A model generated the notes under the pieces. It was not told the origin of the DNA. It made no database searches and was given only the letters and a program-made list of their open reading frames with translations. This document shows positions 8,658 to 17,081 of a stretch of DNA of 37,627 nucleotides, piece after piece. Position 1 is the first letter of the stretch, and each line of letters opens with the position of its first letter. The stretch spans positions 1 to 37,627 of the forward strand of contig MKUU01000043.1 in assembly GCA_001898705.1 (NCBI GenBank). Direction: 5' to 3'. The translations under genes were made by a program, and so were the position numbers. Source of the stretch: Caedibacter sp. 38-128 (GTDB lineage: Bacteria; Pseudomonadota; Alphaproteobacteria; Caedimonadales; Caedimonadaceae).

Positions 8658-11600
8658 ATGCATGAAGACCTAGAAAAACCCAACTCTATTCTACAAGCAT
8701 TCATATCTCAAGCTTTGTTACAGCCACATAAAGTTGCAATTCAAATGGATGATTTAATAGTCACTTATGCCGAACTTTTGAAAGATGCGCAAAGTATTGC
8801 AGCTATACTTAATCAATCTGATTGTGTATGTGATAGAGTTGGTTTAATGGTTCAAGATCCACCTCGGGCAATAGCTTGTATGCTAGGTATTGCTATGGCA
8901 AATGCTGCATGGATATATCTTGACCCAAGCTATCCGCTAATTCGATTAAATGAAATTATAGCTAATGCAAAGCCGGACTTAATACTCACATATTCTAAAG
9001 ATAACCTACAAATTCTAAATTTCAAATTCGAAAAAGTGATTGAATTACCTTTACTAATTACTGGAAAAGAAAGTACGTATTGTCATGATGTTGAACTCGA
9101 CGTTGCCTACATTTTATATACCTCAGGATCGACAGGAACACCAAAAGGTGTCTTTCAAAATCACAGAAACTTATGGCAACACATATTATGTTATATTCGG
9201 AATATAGGAATTAAGCCCAACGATAGGGTTTCTTTGCTTGCGCCCTTGGGTGTTGACGCTGCATTGATGGATATATTTGGCGCTTTGTGCGCTGGTGCAT
9301 CATTACACATAAGAATACTTCAGCTATATGGAATTGAAAATCTATCAAAATGGATAGATTTAAATAAAATCACAATTTATCATTCAACACCTACAATATT
9401 CCGCGCTCTTGTTACTGAGTTGTCTTCTAATTTTAAATTCTCTAGCGTTTCCAGGGTAGTATTAGGGGGTGAACCTGCGACCCATAAAGATTTGGTTGCT
9501 TTTCAAAAACACTTTGATCGAGAAGCTATTTTTATAAATGGCTTTGGCCCAAGTGAATGTACAGTTGCAACTCAAGCTTTCTATAATTCAGATACGATCG
9601 TATCTCAAGGCGCATTATCAATTGGCACACCAGTTGATGGGGTGAATATTTTACTACTTGATGAACATGGTCGGCGTTCAACTACTAAAGGTGAAATTGT
9701 AATTTTGAGTAATGCTATTGTATTAGGCTATTGGGGTTTACCTGAAGAAACAAGTAAATCTTTTTTAAACGCAAACTCATCCTATGGTACAAGAGCGTAT
9801 TTCACGGGAGATATAGGTGAATATATTCCAGGCAAAGGTCTTGTTCACATTGGTCGCAAAGATTCTCAGCTTAAAATAAGAGGCCATCGCATTGAAGCAG
9901 AAGAAGTAGAGGCAGCATTAAGAGAAGTATGCCAAGCTCGGCAAGCAGCTTTGGTAAAAACTCACAATACTGTTGGAGATGATATACTCGTCGGCGTTAT
10001 AGAGAAAAAGGATAAAGAAAATTTTTCCCCAGATACTGCTATAGCCTCATTAAAAGAATTACTACCGAGCTTCTCTGTGCCTACTCGCATTCTACTTTGG
10101 GACGCTGTACCATTGACTCCAAGTGGTAAAATTGATCGGCTAAGATTATCAGAACAGTTAAAGAATAGTCTTTTGGATTTAACTCCAGAACATGGCTCAG
10201 AACCACGAGGAAAAATTGAGATTTGGTTGGCTCAACAATGGTCTCTACTTTTGGGTATACATTCAATAAGTCGAGAAAGTGACTTTTTTTGGCTAGGGGG
10301 ACATTCGTTATTAGCAACAAAATTATTAGCAAGAATAAGAAATAAATTTAATGTACACTTAAGTCCAAGTTCAATATTTAGAACACCGAAGCTTTATCAG
10401 ATAGCTACCCTAATAGATACTAACCTATCATCAGGAGAGAATTATGATCCTGATGAGAGCTCAAAACCTCAACCCGCAAAAGGTAAGTTTCTTCATAGTC
10501 TTTCTAGACAGCAAGAACAACTTTGGCTTTCCGCACAGTTTTCCAAGGATGAGCCTATGTATCAAATTGTTCATGCTCTTAAACTTAATGGTGACTTGAA
10601 TCCTGAGACGTTGAGGCGGAGTCTGCAGTATGTAATAAATAGAAATGAATCGCTTAATTCGCATGTCATAATATCAGAGACTGGTGACCTTACTCGTGAA
10701 TATTCCTCAAAAATTTGGTTTGAATTTCTTGATGACTCAACTTTGAATGAAGAAGTGAATATTGATGCCACATACGTACAAAAACATGTACATGAAATGC
10801 AAATAAATTACCGTACAACACATACCCCTCCTATTAATGTGAGACTAATACGAATCACTGACAATAACTATATATTAATCTTGATTACTGACCACGTATC
10901 GTTAGATGGAATTTCGGTTCGTCTTTTTCTAAAGCAGTGGAATGAAGTATATAATAAAATGCTCGAAAGCTTGACTACGCTTCCTTCATATTCTGCTAAG
11001 AGGCAATATTCTGATTACATTACATGGCAAAAACAATGGGAGAACACAGAGACATATAGAGAACATTCTCAATGGTGGGTAGAAAATCTAAAAGATGCGC
11101 GCCCTCTTGGTCTATATAATTACGCTCAAGTGCGGAAAAAAACGTCCTTCATAGCTAACCAATATGTTTTTAAGTTAGGAAAAAATATAGCATCCCGAGT
11201 GCGCCTGTTCAATCGTGAGCATTCAGTCACTATGTATACCATATGCCTCTGTGCTTATGCGCTTCTACTTGCAAGATACTTTGGAACAAACGATGTATGC
11301 ATAGCGACCCCTGTAGCTAATAGAGTACCATCTGAATTTGATGAAGTTTTAGGACTTTTCGTAAATACAGTCATTATGCGTCTTCAATTCAATGAAAACT
11401 TGACAATCTCAGAAATGATAGAACTTGCTCATAAGGTTGTAGTTTCTGCACTTGATAAACAACAATTTCCATTTTTAGAAATTGTTAAGCTTCTTGGTAA
11501 GCATCGTGAATCTCATGTTAAGCCTTTCTTGGAAGCAATGCTAGTAGTTCAGAATCTGGATCAAATTAGTTTTGAGAGCAGAAACCTTCACAGTAGTATA

Positions 11601-13625
11601 ATAGATATACCTTCCAGAACTGTAGTATCAGATTTATGCTTAACAATTTTTGAAGAAGATGAAGAAGTTTTATGCAAGCTAGAGTACTCAGATAATTTAT
11701 TTAAAACAGAGTATATTCGTAGAATGGCCTCGCATTTTGTTTCGCTATTAGCAAGCTTAGTACGCGAACCAGAAGCAACGCTATCTTCACTACAAATGCT
11801 CTCGAGCGAAGAACAATCCTTACTAGCTCGAGGGATCGAACGAATCGATAAACCTTACGATTTAAACCAACATATAACTGTATTATTTGACGAAAATGCC
11901 AAGCTCATGCAATCTGAGATTGCTGTAATTTGTGGTAATACTCAACTAACATATAAACAGATTTATAACGCTTCACTACGACTAGCTAATAGAATTTGGT
12001 TGAATGGAATTAGGGGTGGAACCCTGGTGCCGTTACTTGTCTCAAGAGATGAAAAACTCCCAATTGCACTTCTAGCTATTTTGAAAAGTGGCAATGCTTT
12101 TGTGCCAATAGATCTTACGTGGCCATCAGCGCGCATCGAAGCAGCTTTAAAACAGTGCCAAACAAAATTAGCGATTATTGACAGTTCAATGAAAATTCCT
12201 AAGTATTTAACAGGATTTAAGTGCTTATCTGTAACTGATGAAGATCTTAATGTTTCTTTTGATGAAATACCTCAATTTCACTCACTAATAGGACCTGAGG
12301 ATACCATTTATGGTATCTTCACTTCTGGATCAACAAGCCTTCCTAAACTAGCTCTTGTCAAACATGCGGGAATAAACAATCGTTTCTCATGGATGACTGA
12401 AGAATTTGCAAGTGATACTCCTCCTGTAACTTTAGTTACAACACCACATGTTTATGATAGCTCAGTCTGGCAGCTATTGTGGCCACTCACCAATGGAGGA
12501 AAGGTTGTAATTCCCTCAAATAGCCTCCTTGTTTCTGGTGAAGAATTACTTCGTCTAACTAATGAACATAAAGTTACAATTGTCGATTTTGTACCATCAG
12601 TATTTGACTTACTAGTTCAGCAATTAGAAGATATGCGAGAGTGCCCTCTTTTACTCAAGAGCTTAAAATTTTTGGTATTAGGGGGAGAATCAGTTCGCCC
12701 TGATGCAATTGCTCGTTTTCTTAAAATTATGCCAAACATTAAGTTAATTAATCTTTACGGACCGACTGAAACGACAATCGGATGCATTTTTTGTATTATG
12801 AACGATTTAGAACCACCGTATCCTATTGGTCGTGCAATTCCAAATGTGCAGGTAATGATACTCGATGAGTATCAGCGGTTACTGCCCCAAGGTTCAATCG
12901 GCCAAATCTATCTTGGAGGCATATGTGTTGGGAAAGGATATTGGAATAATATGAAAGCAACATTGGAGAACTTTATTGTTAACCCGTATACGCACTTTGG
13001 TAGCTCTGAAATTATCTATAAAACTGGGGATTTAGGCAGAGTAGATACCAATGGTCAGATTTACTTTTTAGGTAGAATTGATGATCAAATTAAGCACAGA
13101 GGTGTAAGAATTGATCCTACTGAAATAGAAAATATTATTTATTCATATAAAGATATCTCTACAGTTGCAGTGGATATTTGTAATGATACAAATGGAAATA
13201 CAAAGCTTTGCGCCTGGATCCAGCCAAAGGTACCTATTGGCCTTCGTGAGCATTGTAATGATCAATTACCAATTTCACATATTCCTGAGGTTTTTATTGA
13301 TATGGAAAATCTTCCTTTAACAGCAAATGGAAAAATAGATAGGAAAGTATTGAGAAGCATGATAGCGCCAAGTCCAATATTACACCAGGACATTGGAGAA
13401 TTTCATTTAACAAAAGAGCAACGCATAATAGCAGATGTTTGGCGTGAAGTTCTGAAGCTTTCACATTTACCTTCGATAAATCAAAATTTTTTCGATTTAG
13501 GGGGTAATTCATTATTAGCTATCCAAGTATTAGAAATTTTAAAAAAGAGATACCAGTTAAATATTACTATCGTCGATATATTCAGATATCCAACCATTGC
13601 TTTATTTGTTGAGCGCTTGAGCTAG
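8658..13625 (+). CDS. Two-module nonribosomal peptide synthetase, A-PCP-C-A-PCP
   Basis: A 1655-aa NRPS. A1 (about residues 15-500) has YTSGSTGTPKG, NGFGPSECT, YFTGDIG, GHRIEAEEVE and TPSGKIDR. PCP1 has GGHSLLA (Ser near 547). The condensation domain (about 610-1060) has LSRQQEQLW at its start and DHVSLDG for the HHxxxDG motif, so the first His is Asp while the catalytic second His is kept. A2 (about 1065-1560) has FTSGSTSLPK, NLYGPTETT, YKTGDLGR and LTANGKIDR. PCP2 has GGNSLLA (near 1615). There is no epimerase and no terminal thioesterase. The first module has no C domain, so it loads the starter or receives no chain from the PKS. Hand-aligned specificity residues (GrsA positions) read roughly D-A-M-H-V-G-G-V-A-K for A1 and D-S-W-D-V-G-L-I-G-K for A2, neither of which I can assign. 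An AGGA lies 9 bases before the ATG. Confidence 0.95.
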   Translation: MHEDLEKPNSILQAFISQALLQPHKVAIQMDDLIVTYAELLKDAQSIAAILNQSDCVCDRVGLMVQDPPRAIACMLGIAMANAAWIYLDPSYPLIRLNEIIANAKPDLILTYSKDNLQILNFKFEKVIELPLLITGKESTYCHDVELDVAYILYTSGSTGTPKGVFQNHRNLWQHILCYIRNIGIKPNDRVSLLAPLGVDAALMDIFGALCAGASLHIRILQLYGIENLSKWIDLNKITIYHSTPTIFRALVTELSSNFKFSSVSRVVLGGEPATHKDLVAFQKHFDREAIFINGFGPSECTVATQAFYNSDTIVSQGALSIGTPVDGVNILLLDEHGRRSTTKGEIVILSNAIVLGYWGLPEETSKSFLNANSSYGTRAYFTGDIGEYIPGKGLVHIGRKDSQLKIRGHRIEAEEVEAALREVCQARQAALVKTHNTVGDDILVGVIEKKDKENFSPDTAIASLKELLPSFSVPTRILLWDAVPLTPSGKIDRLRLSEQLKNSLLDLTPEHGSEPRGKIEIWLAQQWSLLLGIHSISRESDFFWLGGHSLLATKLLARIRNKFNVHLSPSSIFRTPKLYQIATLIDTNLSSGENYDPDESSKPQPAKGKFLHSLSRQQEQLWLSAQFSKDEPMYQIVHALKLNGDLNPETLRRSLQYVINRNESLNSHVIISETGDLTREYSSKIWFEFLDDSTLNEEVNIDATYVQKHVHEMQINYRTTHTPPINVRLIRITDNNYILILITDHVSLDGISVRLFLKQWNEVYNKMLESLTTLPSYSAKRQYSDYITWQKQWENTETYREHSQWWVENLKDARPLGLYNYAQVRKKTSFIANQYVFKLGKNIASRVRLFNREHSVTMYTICLCAYALLLARYFGTNDVCIATPVANRVPSEFDEVLGLFVNTVIMRLQFNENLTISEMIELAHKVVVSALDKQQFPFLEIVKLLGKHRESHVKPFLEAMLVVQNLDQISFESRNLHSSIIDIPSRTVVSDLCLTIFEEDEEVLCKLEYSDNLFKTEYIRRMASHFVSLLASLVREPEATLSSLQMLSSEEQSLLARGIERIDKPYDLNQHITVLFDENAKLMQSEIAVICGNTQLTYKQIYNASLRLANRIWLNGIRGGTLVPLLVSRDEKLPIALLAILKSGNAFVPIDLTWPSARIEAALKQCQTKLAIIDSSMKIPKYLTGFKCLSVTDEDLNVSFDEIPQFHSLIGPEDTIYGIFTSGSTSLPKLALVKHAGINNRFSWMTEEFASDTPPVTLVTTPHVYDSSVWQLLWPLTNGGKVVIPSNSLLVSGEELLRLTNEHKVTIVDFVPSVFDLLVQQLEDMRECPLLLKSLKFLVLGGESVRPDAIARFLKIMPNIKLINLYGPTETTIGCIFCIMNDLEPPYPIGRAIPNVQVMILDEYQRLLPQGSIGQIYLGGICVGKGYWNNMKATLENFIVNPYTHFGSSEIIYKTGDLGRVDTNGQIYFLGRIDDQIKHRGVRIDPTEIENIIYSYKDISTVAVDICNDTNGNTKLCAWIQPKVPIGLREHCNDQLPISHIPEVFIDMENLPLTANGKIDRKVLRSMIAPSPILHQDIGEFHLTKEQRIIADVWREVLKLSHLPSINQNFFDLGGNSLLAIQVLEILKKRYQLNITIVDIFRYPTIALFVERLS

Positions 13626-13689
13626 AAACAACATAAGCTAATAAGTGAATACCAAAAATTAAAATAACTTTTAGCTGTTGAAAGAGAAT

Positions 13690-14412
13690 ATGATGTACAG
13701 AACAGTTTTAGTTTTTGAAATTGATATTAATGATTTTCGAGAATGTATTAATATTTTCTTTTGTCTTCTTAACAAAGAAGAAAAGCAAAGAAGCGAAGCC
13801 TTTTCTTTAATAGATTTAAAGGAAAAATTTATAATAAGACGAGGGATTTTACGCTGCTTAATTAGCCAATTTAATTCTGAGAGACCAAATTTGGTTCGCT
13901 TCATTTATAACGAATATGGCAAGCCTATGCTTGAAAAAGGAAGCTCTATATATTTTAACCTCTCACACTCAAATGAAAAAGTAGTGTATGCTTTTGCTTA
14001 TGATTGCTCAATTGGGATAGATATTGAATATAAAAGACCATTTCATGATTTATTAAATATTGCTCGGGAAAGCTGCACCCCAGATGAATATAAGATCATA
14101 AGTGGATTAGAGACCCAATATGAACAATTAAATTTATTTTATGATATCTGGGCGGCTAAAGAAGCTCTAAGCAAGGCCATTGGCCAAGGTTTATCATACC
14201 CAATTAATACAATTGAAATAATTAATAAAAAAAGTTCTTATCCCAGAATGATAGTAAAAGATCGCTTTAAAACTTACTGGTGGATAAATTGTTTTCAGGT
14301 CATAAAAAATTATTCTTGTGCCCTAGCCTTACAAAAGCCTTACAAATTGCAGTATCAATCTCTTAAACCAGAAACAATTATTGATTATTATAGAAAAGTC
14401 TCAACAAATTAA
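13690..14412 (+). CDS. Sfp-type 4'-phosphopantetheinyl transferase
   Basis: About 240 aa. It transfers phosphopantetheine from CoA to the carrier-protein serines of the PKS and NRPS. It shows the family signatures FNLSHS, then GIDIEY (magnesium-binding Asp and Glu) and WAAKEALSKAIG (the WxxKEAxxK helix with the catalytic Glu and Lys). Length and motif order match Sfp/EntD-type enzymes. It follows the NRPS after about 60 bp on the same strand and closes that operon. The frame opens at a TTG at 13678, but the ATG at 13690 is better placed behind AAAGAGA. Carrying its own activating enzyme makes the cluster self-sufficient after transfer. Confidence 0.92.
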   Translation: MMYRTVLVFEIDINDFRECINIFFCLLNKEEKQRSEAFSLIDLKEKFIIRRGILRCLISQFNSERPNLVRFIYNEYGKPMLEKGSSIYFNLSHSNEKVVYAFAYDCSIGIDIEYKRPFHDLLNIARESCTPDEYKIISGLETQYEQLNLFYDIWAAKEALSKAIGQGLSYPINTIEIINKKSSYPRMIVKDRFKTYWWINCFQVIKNYSCALALQKPYKLQYQSLKPETIIDYYRKVSTN

Positions 14413-14553
14413 AGCATATAATAATTACCTCGTAGTCCTATAAAAGGGTCAGGCTCATTTTTTACCTCACGTTTCTATTTTTTTCTGGACTCACTTCTGC
14501 GGACTTGACATAATCACCTGATAAAATAAATCTCATTCTTAATGCTTTTATTG

Positions 14554-14583
14554 TTGACAATTTTGCACAAGGAAGCCTTAAAA
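14554..14583 (+). promoter_or_regulatory. Possible promoter before the YwqG-like and MurE-like genes
   Basis: TTGACA (14554-14559) is followed after 18 bases by TTAAAA (14578-14583), about 55 bases before the next ATG. The -35 is perfect and the -10 moderate. The 14413-14639 gap holds no gene. A second TTGACA at 14505 has no good -10 partner. Confidence 0.35.
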
Positions 14584-14639
14584 AAATAAACAGATTCTTA
14601 TATTAGGTAAACACAATCGTTAATTACAAATAAGAAAAA

Positions 14640-15347
14640 ATGGATTTGCTGAATTCTATAGAGAGAACTCTACAAGATTATATTGAGATAACTCCTTTTT
14701 CTACTTCAACCAACTATCCATGGGTTAGCCAAGTGGGGGGCATCCCCTCAATTCTATCTACAATTATTCCACCACTGAGTTGTGAAGGAATCCCAATGGT
14801 GTTTTTAGCACAAATCAATTATAGTGAGATTCCTCAAATTTCATACTTTCCTATCAAAGGTGTTATACAATTTTACCTTTCATACAGAAATCTGGATGAT
14901 CGTCACGCTCAAGAAGATTTTAAAGTCATTTACATACCTGAACTAAATAAGGCTGAGCTAAAGCCAAACACATCTGTGGTTGATTTCTTAAAATATCCTT
15001 TATTAAGGGAATCAAGACAATTTCTCTTTAACAAAAGAAAAATGCCCGTTCCTGTTTGTGATTATGGGTTTAGAGACATTTATGATGAGATGTTTAAGGA
15101 TACGGTCGAAATGGATAAGTTTGAAGAGATTTATTTTAAGAAGTATGCGCGTAATTGTGAACATCGCATAGGCGGATACCCGAGTATTTTAAAAGAAAGA
15201 TCTGAAAAAAATATTTTGCTTTTGCAGTTATCCCTAGGCAAGAACCTTATGTTCGGAGGTGATTGTTTTATTATATTTTTAATTTCTGAGAAAGATCTCC
15301 AATTACAAAAATTCACTGATATCGAATGCCAAATATTCTGGCACTAA
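14640..15347 (+). CDS. YwqG-like protein (DUF1963)
   Basis: 235 aa, recognised as the YwqG/DUF1963 family by its pattern: an early VGGIPS segment, the FLAQINYSEIP strand, a GVIQFYLSY strand, a second IGGYPSIL segment and a C-terminal LMFGGDCFIIFLISEKDL that corresponds to the usual FGDSG...FFI block. The family has no established biochemical role. It appears cytoplasmic, with no signal peptide or membrane helix. It sits 12 bp before the MurE-like gene and is probably cotranscribed with it. Its ribosome binding site is weak. Why it is in a biosynthetic cluster is unclear. Confidence 0.75.
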   Translation: MDLLNSIERTLQDYIEITPFSTSTNYPWVSQVGGIPSILSTIIPPLSCEGIPMVFLAQINYSEIPQISYFPIKGVIQFYLSYRNLDDRHAQEDFKVIYIPELNKAELKPNTSVVDFLKYPLLRESRQFLFNKRKMPVPVCDYGFRDIYDEMFKDTVEMDKFEEIYFKKYARNCEHRIGGYPSILKERSEKNILLLQLSLGKNLMFGGDCFIIFLISEKDLQLQKFTDIECQIFWH

Positions 15348-15359
15348 AGAGAACATAAA

Positions 15360-16844
15360 ATGAGAATACAGTCATTATTACATTCTGAATCTTCAAAAAA
15401 AACAGGTGAAATTGATATTGTTAGCATTAAGTTATGCTCTACCAATGTGAAAGAGGGTGATCTCTTTGTTTGCTTAGAAGAAGCCAACCATGCAAGAAGA
15501 AAAGAAGCTTTAGAGAGAGCTATAGAGTATGGTGCCTCTTGTATTTTAAAATCAAAAAGAGATGATATTTGTGTTGATTTTAAGGCAATACCAGTTATAG
15601 AAGTAGAAAATGTACGACAGTCTCTTAGCGAATTAGCTTCAAATTATTATCCTCACTCTATAGAAAATATAATTGGCGTTACAGGAACCTGTGGAAAAAC
15701 ATCAACAGTTTCTTTTATAAGGCAATTACTAACCTTGGCAGGATATAAAGCTGCTAGCCTTGGAACAGAAGGTGTTTGGATTAGAGATGAAGATATTAAA
15801 ACAATCCCGAAAATTATAACAACACCACCTACGTTACACCTTCATTATATTCTCAATTATTTAACTACTCAAAAAATTAGTCATTTGGCTATGGAGGTAA
15901 CTAGCCATGGGCTTAGCAGGCATCGTGTTGATCATATACCATTCAAAGTAGGAGTATTCACGAACTTTAGTCCAAGTCATTTAGACTATCATAAAACTAT
16001 GGAACACTACTACACATCTAAGAAGCGGTTTTTTTCTGAAGTTTTACTGGAAGGTGCTCTCTCGGTTATTAACGCACAACAAGAGTGGTCAGCAGATATT
16101 CTTTCAGTCTGCCATTCGAGAAGAATGAAAACTATTTTAATAGGAAAAGACATTCGATTAGAAAAGAGTAATTTCACAAACAATGGTACAGATATTGATC
16201 TCACTTTTTTTGGCAAGAGAACGCAAATTCATCTTCCTTTTTTAAGTACTTTCCAAACTGAGAACATTTTGTTTTCCATTGGTGCTTCATTAGGCATAGG
16301 AATAGATATTCATGTTATTGAAAAAGTAATAGGAAATCTTTATAGCCCAGTTGGTCGTATGGAATTGGTTCATACAATGTCCCATGGAGCTTGTATTTTT
16401 ATAGATAATGCCAATAGGCTTGAAACTTTCGAAAAAACTCTTAAACCTTTAGCTGAATCTGGGAAAGAAATCATTTTAGTATTTGGTTGTGGTGGAGGAG
16501 AATACTATAAGGATCGTCGAAAACTTTTAGGAGAGATTGCTCAAAAATATGCAAATATGATTATCGTAACTGATGATAATGCAAGAGATGAAGATCCTTC
16601 AGCAATCAGAAAGATGATTTTAGAGGGTTGTCCTCACGCCCTTGAAATCCCAGACAGAGGGGAAGCAATCTTCAGAGCTTTGAAATCCCTCAAACCAAAT
16701 AACATTTGTATCATTGCAGGCCGAGCAGATGAAACTGTTCAAGTCGTAGGAAAAAAGAAAATTGCATTTAGTGATAAACTTGAAATTTTGAAGACAGTCC
16801 AAAATCTTAAGTACAATCCTTCTGAAGCGCTCCCTGGCGACTAA
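15360..16844 (+). CDS. Divergent MurE-like (Mur ligase family) amino acid ligase
   Basis: A 494-aa Mur-ligase-fold enzyme closest to MurE (UDP-MurNAc-tripeptide synthetase). It has an N-terminal domain, a P-loop reading GVTGTCGKTS (usually GTNGKT), a central MEVTSHGLSRHRVDHI...NFSPSHLDYH block, GRMELV, and a C-terminal ligase domain with FGCGGG and TDDNARDEDP, where DAP-specific MurE has DNPR. Other usual motifs are changed: the DSR of the UDP-binding domain is absent, the DYAHTP motif reads DNANRLE, and the GKGHE region reads GRADE. ATP-dependent ligation is probably kept while substrate recognition has shifted. It lies between the NRPS operon and the PheST pair, so it may ligate an amino acid in the product pathway or be a resistant/alternative peptidoglycan ligase. 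These roles are inferences. Confidence 0.8.
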   Translation: MRIQSLLHSESSKKTGEIDIVSIKLCSTNVKEGDLFVCLEEANHARRKEALERAIEYGASCILKSKRDDICVDFKAIPVIEVENVRQSLSELASNYYPHSIENIIGVTGTCGKTSTVSFIRQLLTLAGYKAASLGTEGVWIRDEDIKTIPKIITTPPTLHLHYILNYLTTQKISHLAMEVTSHGLSRHRVDHIPFKVGVFTNFSPSHLDYHKTMEHYYTSKKRFFSEVLLEGALSVINAQQEWSADILSVCHSRRMKTILIGKDIRLEKSNFTNNGTDIDLTFFGKRTQIHLPFLSTFQTENILFSIGASLGIGIDIHVIEKVIGNLYSPVGRMELVHTMSHGACIFIDNANRLETFEKTLKPLAESGKEIILVFGCGGGEYYKDRRKLLGEIAQKYANMIIVTDDNARDEDPSAIRKMILEGCPHALEIPDRGEAIFRALKSLKPNNICIIAGRADETVQVVGKKKIAFSDKLEILKTVQNLKYNPSEALPGD

Positions 16845-17081
16845 AAAGTCCTCTCTGAAGCATTAAGAAACTAATGTGTTTTCTGTGATAGTTGTAGTTT
16901 TTGTGGTAATAGGATCTGCAAGTAATTTGTGAAAACTCCTTAAAAGGATACAGATTTTTTACTCGTTGCACTGCCCCTACCCGAATAGTCATGTTCCAGA
17001 GGATGGGGCGATTAACCTGGCGCCTGACATAACAAGATTTGGACCTAAACCAACCTTAGAAACATTATATATCCTGTTTTC

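Noticed and set aside
14501-14530. TTGACA at 14505 as a second promoter before the YwqG-like gene
   Set aside because: There is no acceptable -10 hexamer at 16-18 bases; the site at 14554 is better placed.
16933-17076. Open stretch encoding PEDGAINLAPDITRFGPKPT in the gap between the MurE-like gene and pheT
   Set aside because: It looks somewhat protein-like but has no start codon or ribosome binding site and I know no matching family. It may be a gene remnant, but the support is too weak to annotate.
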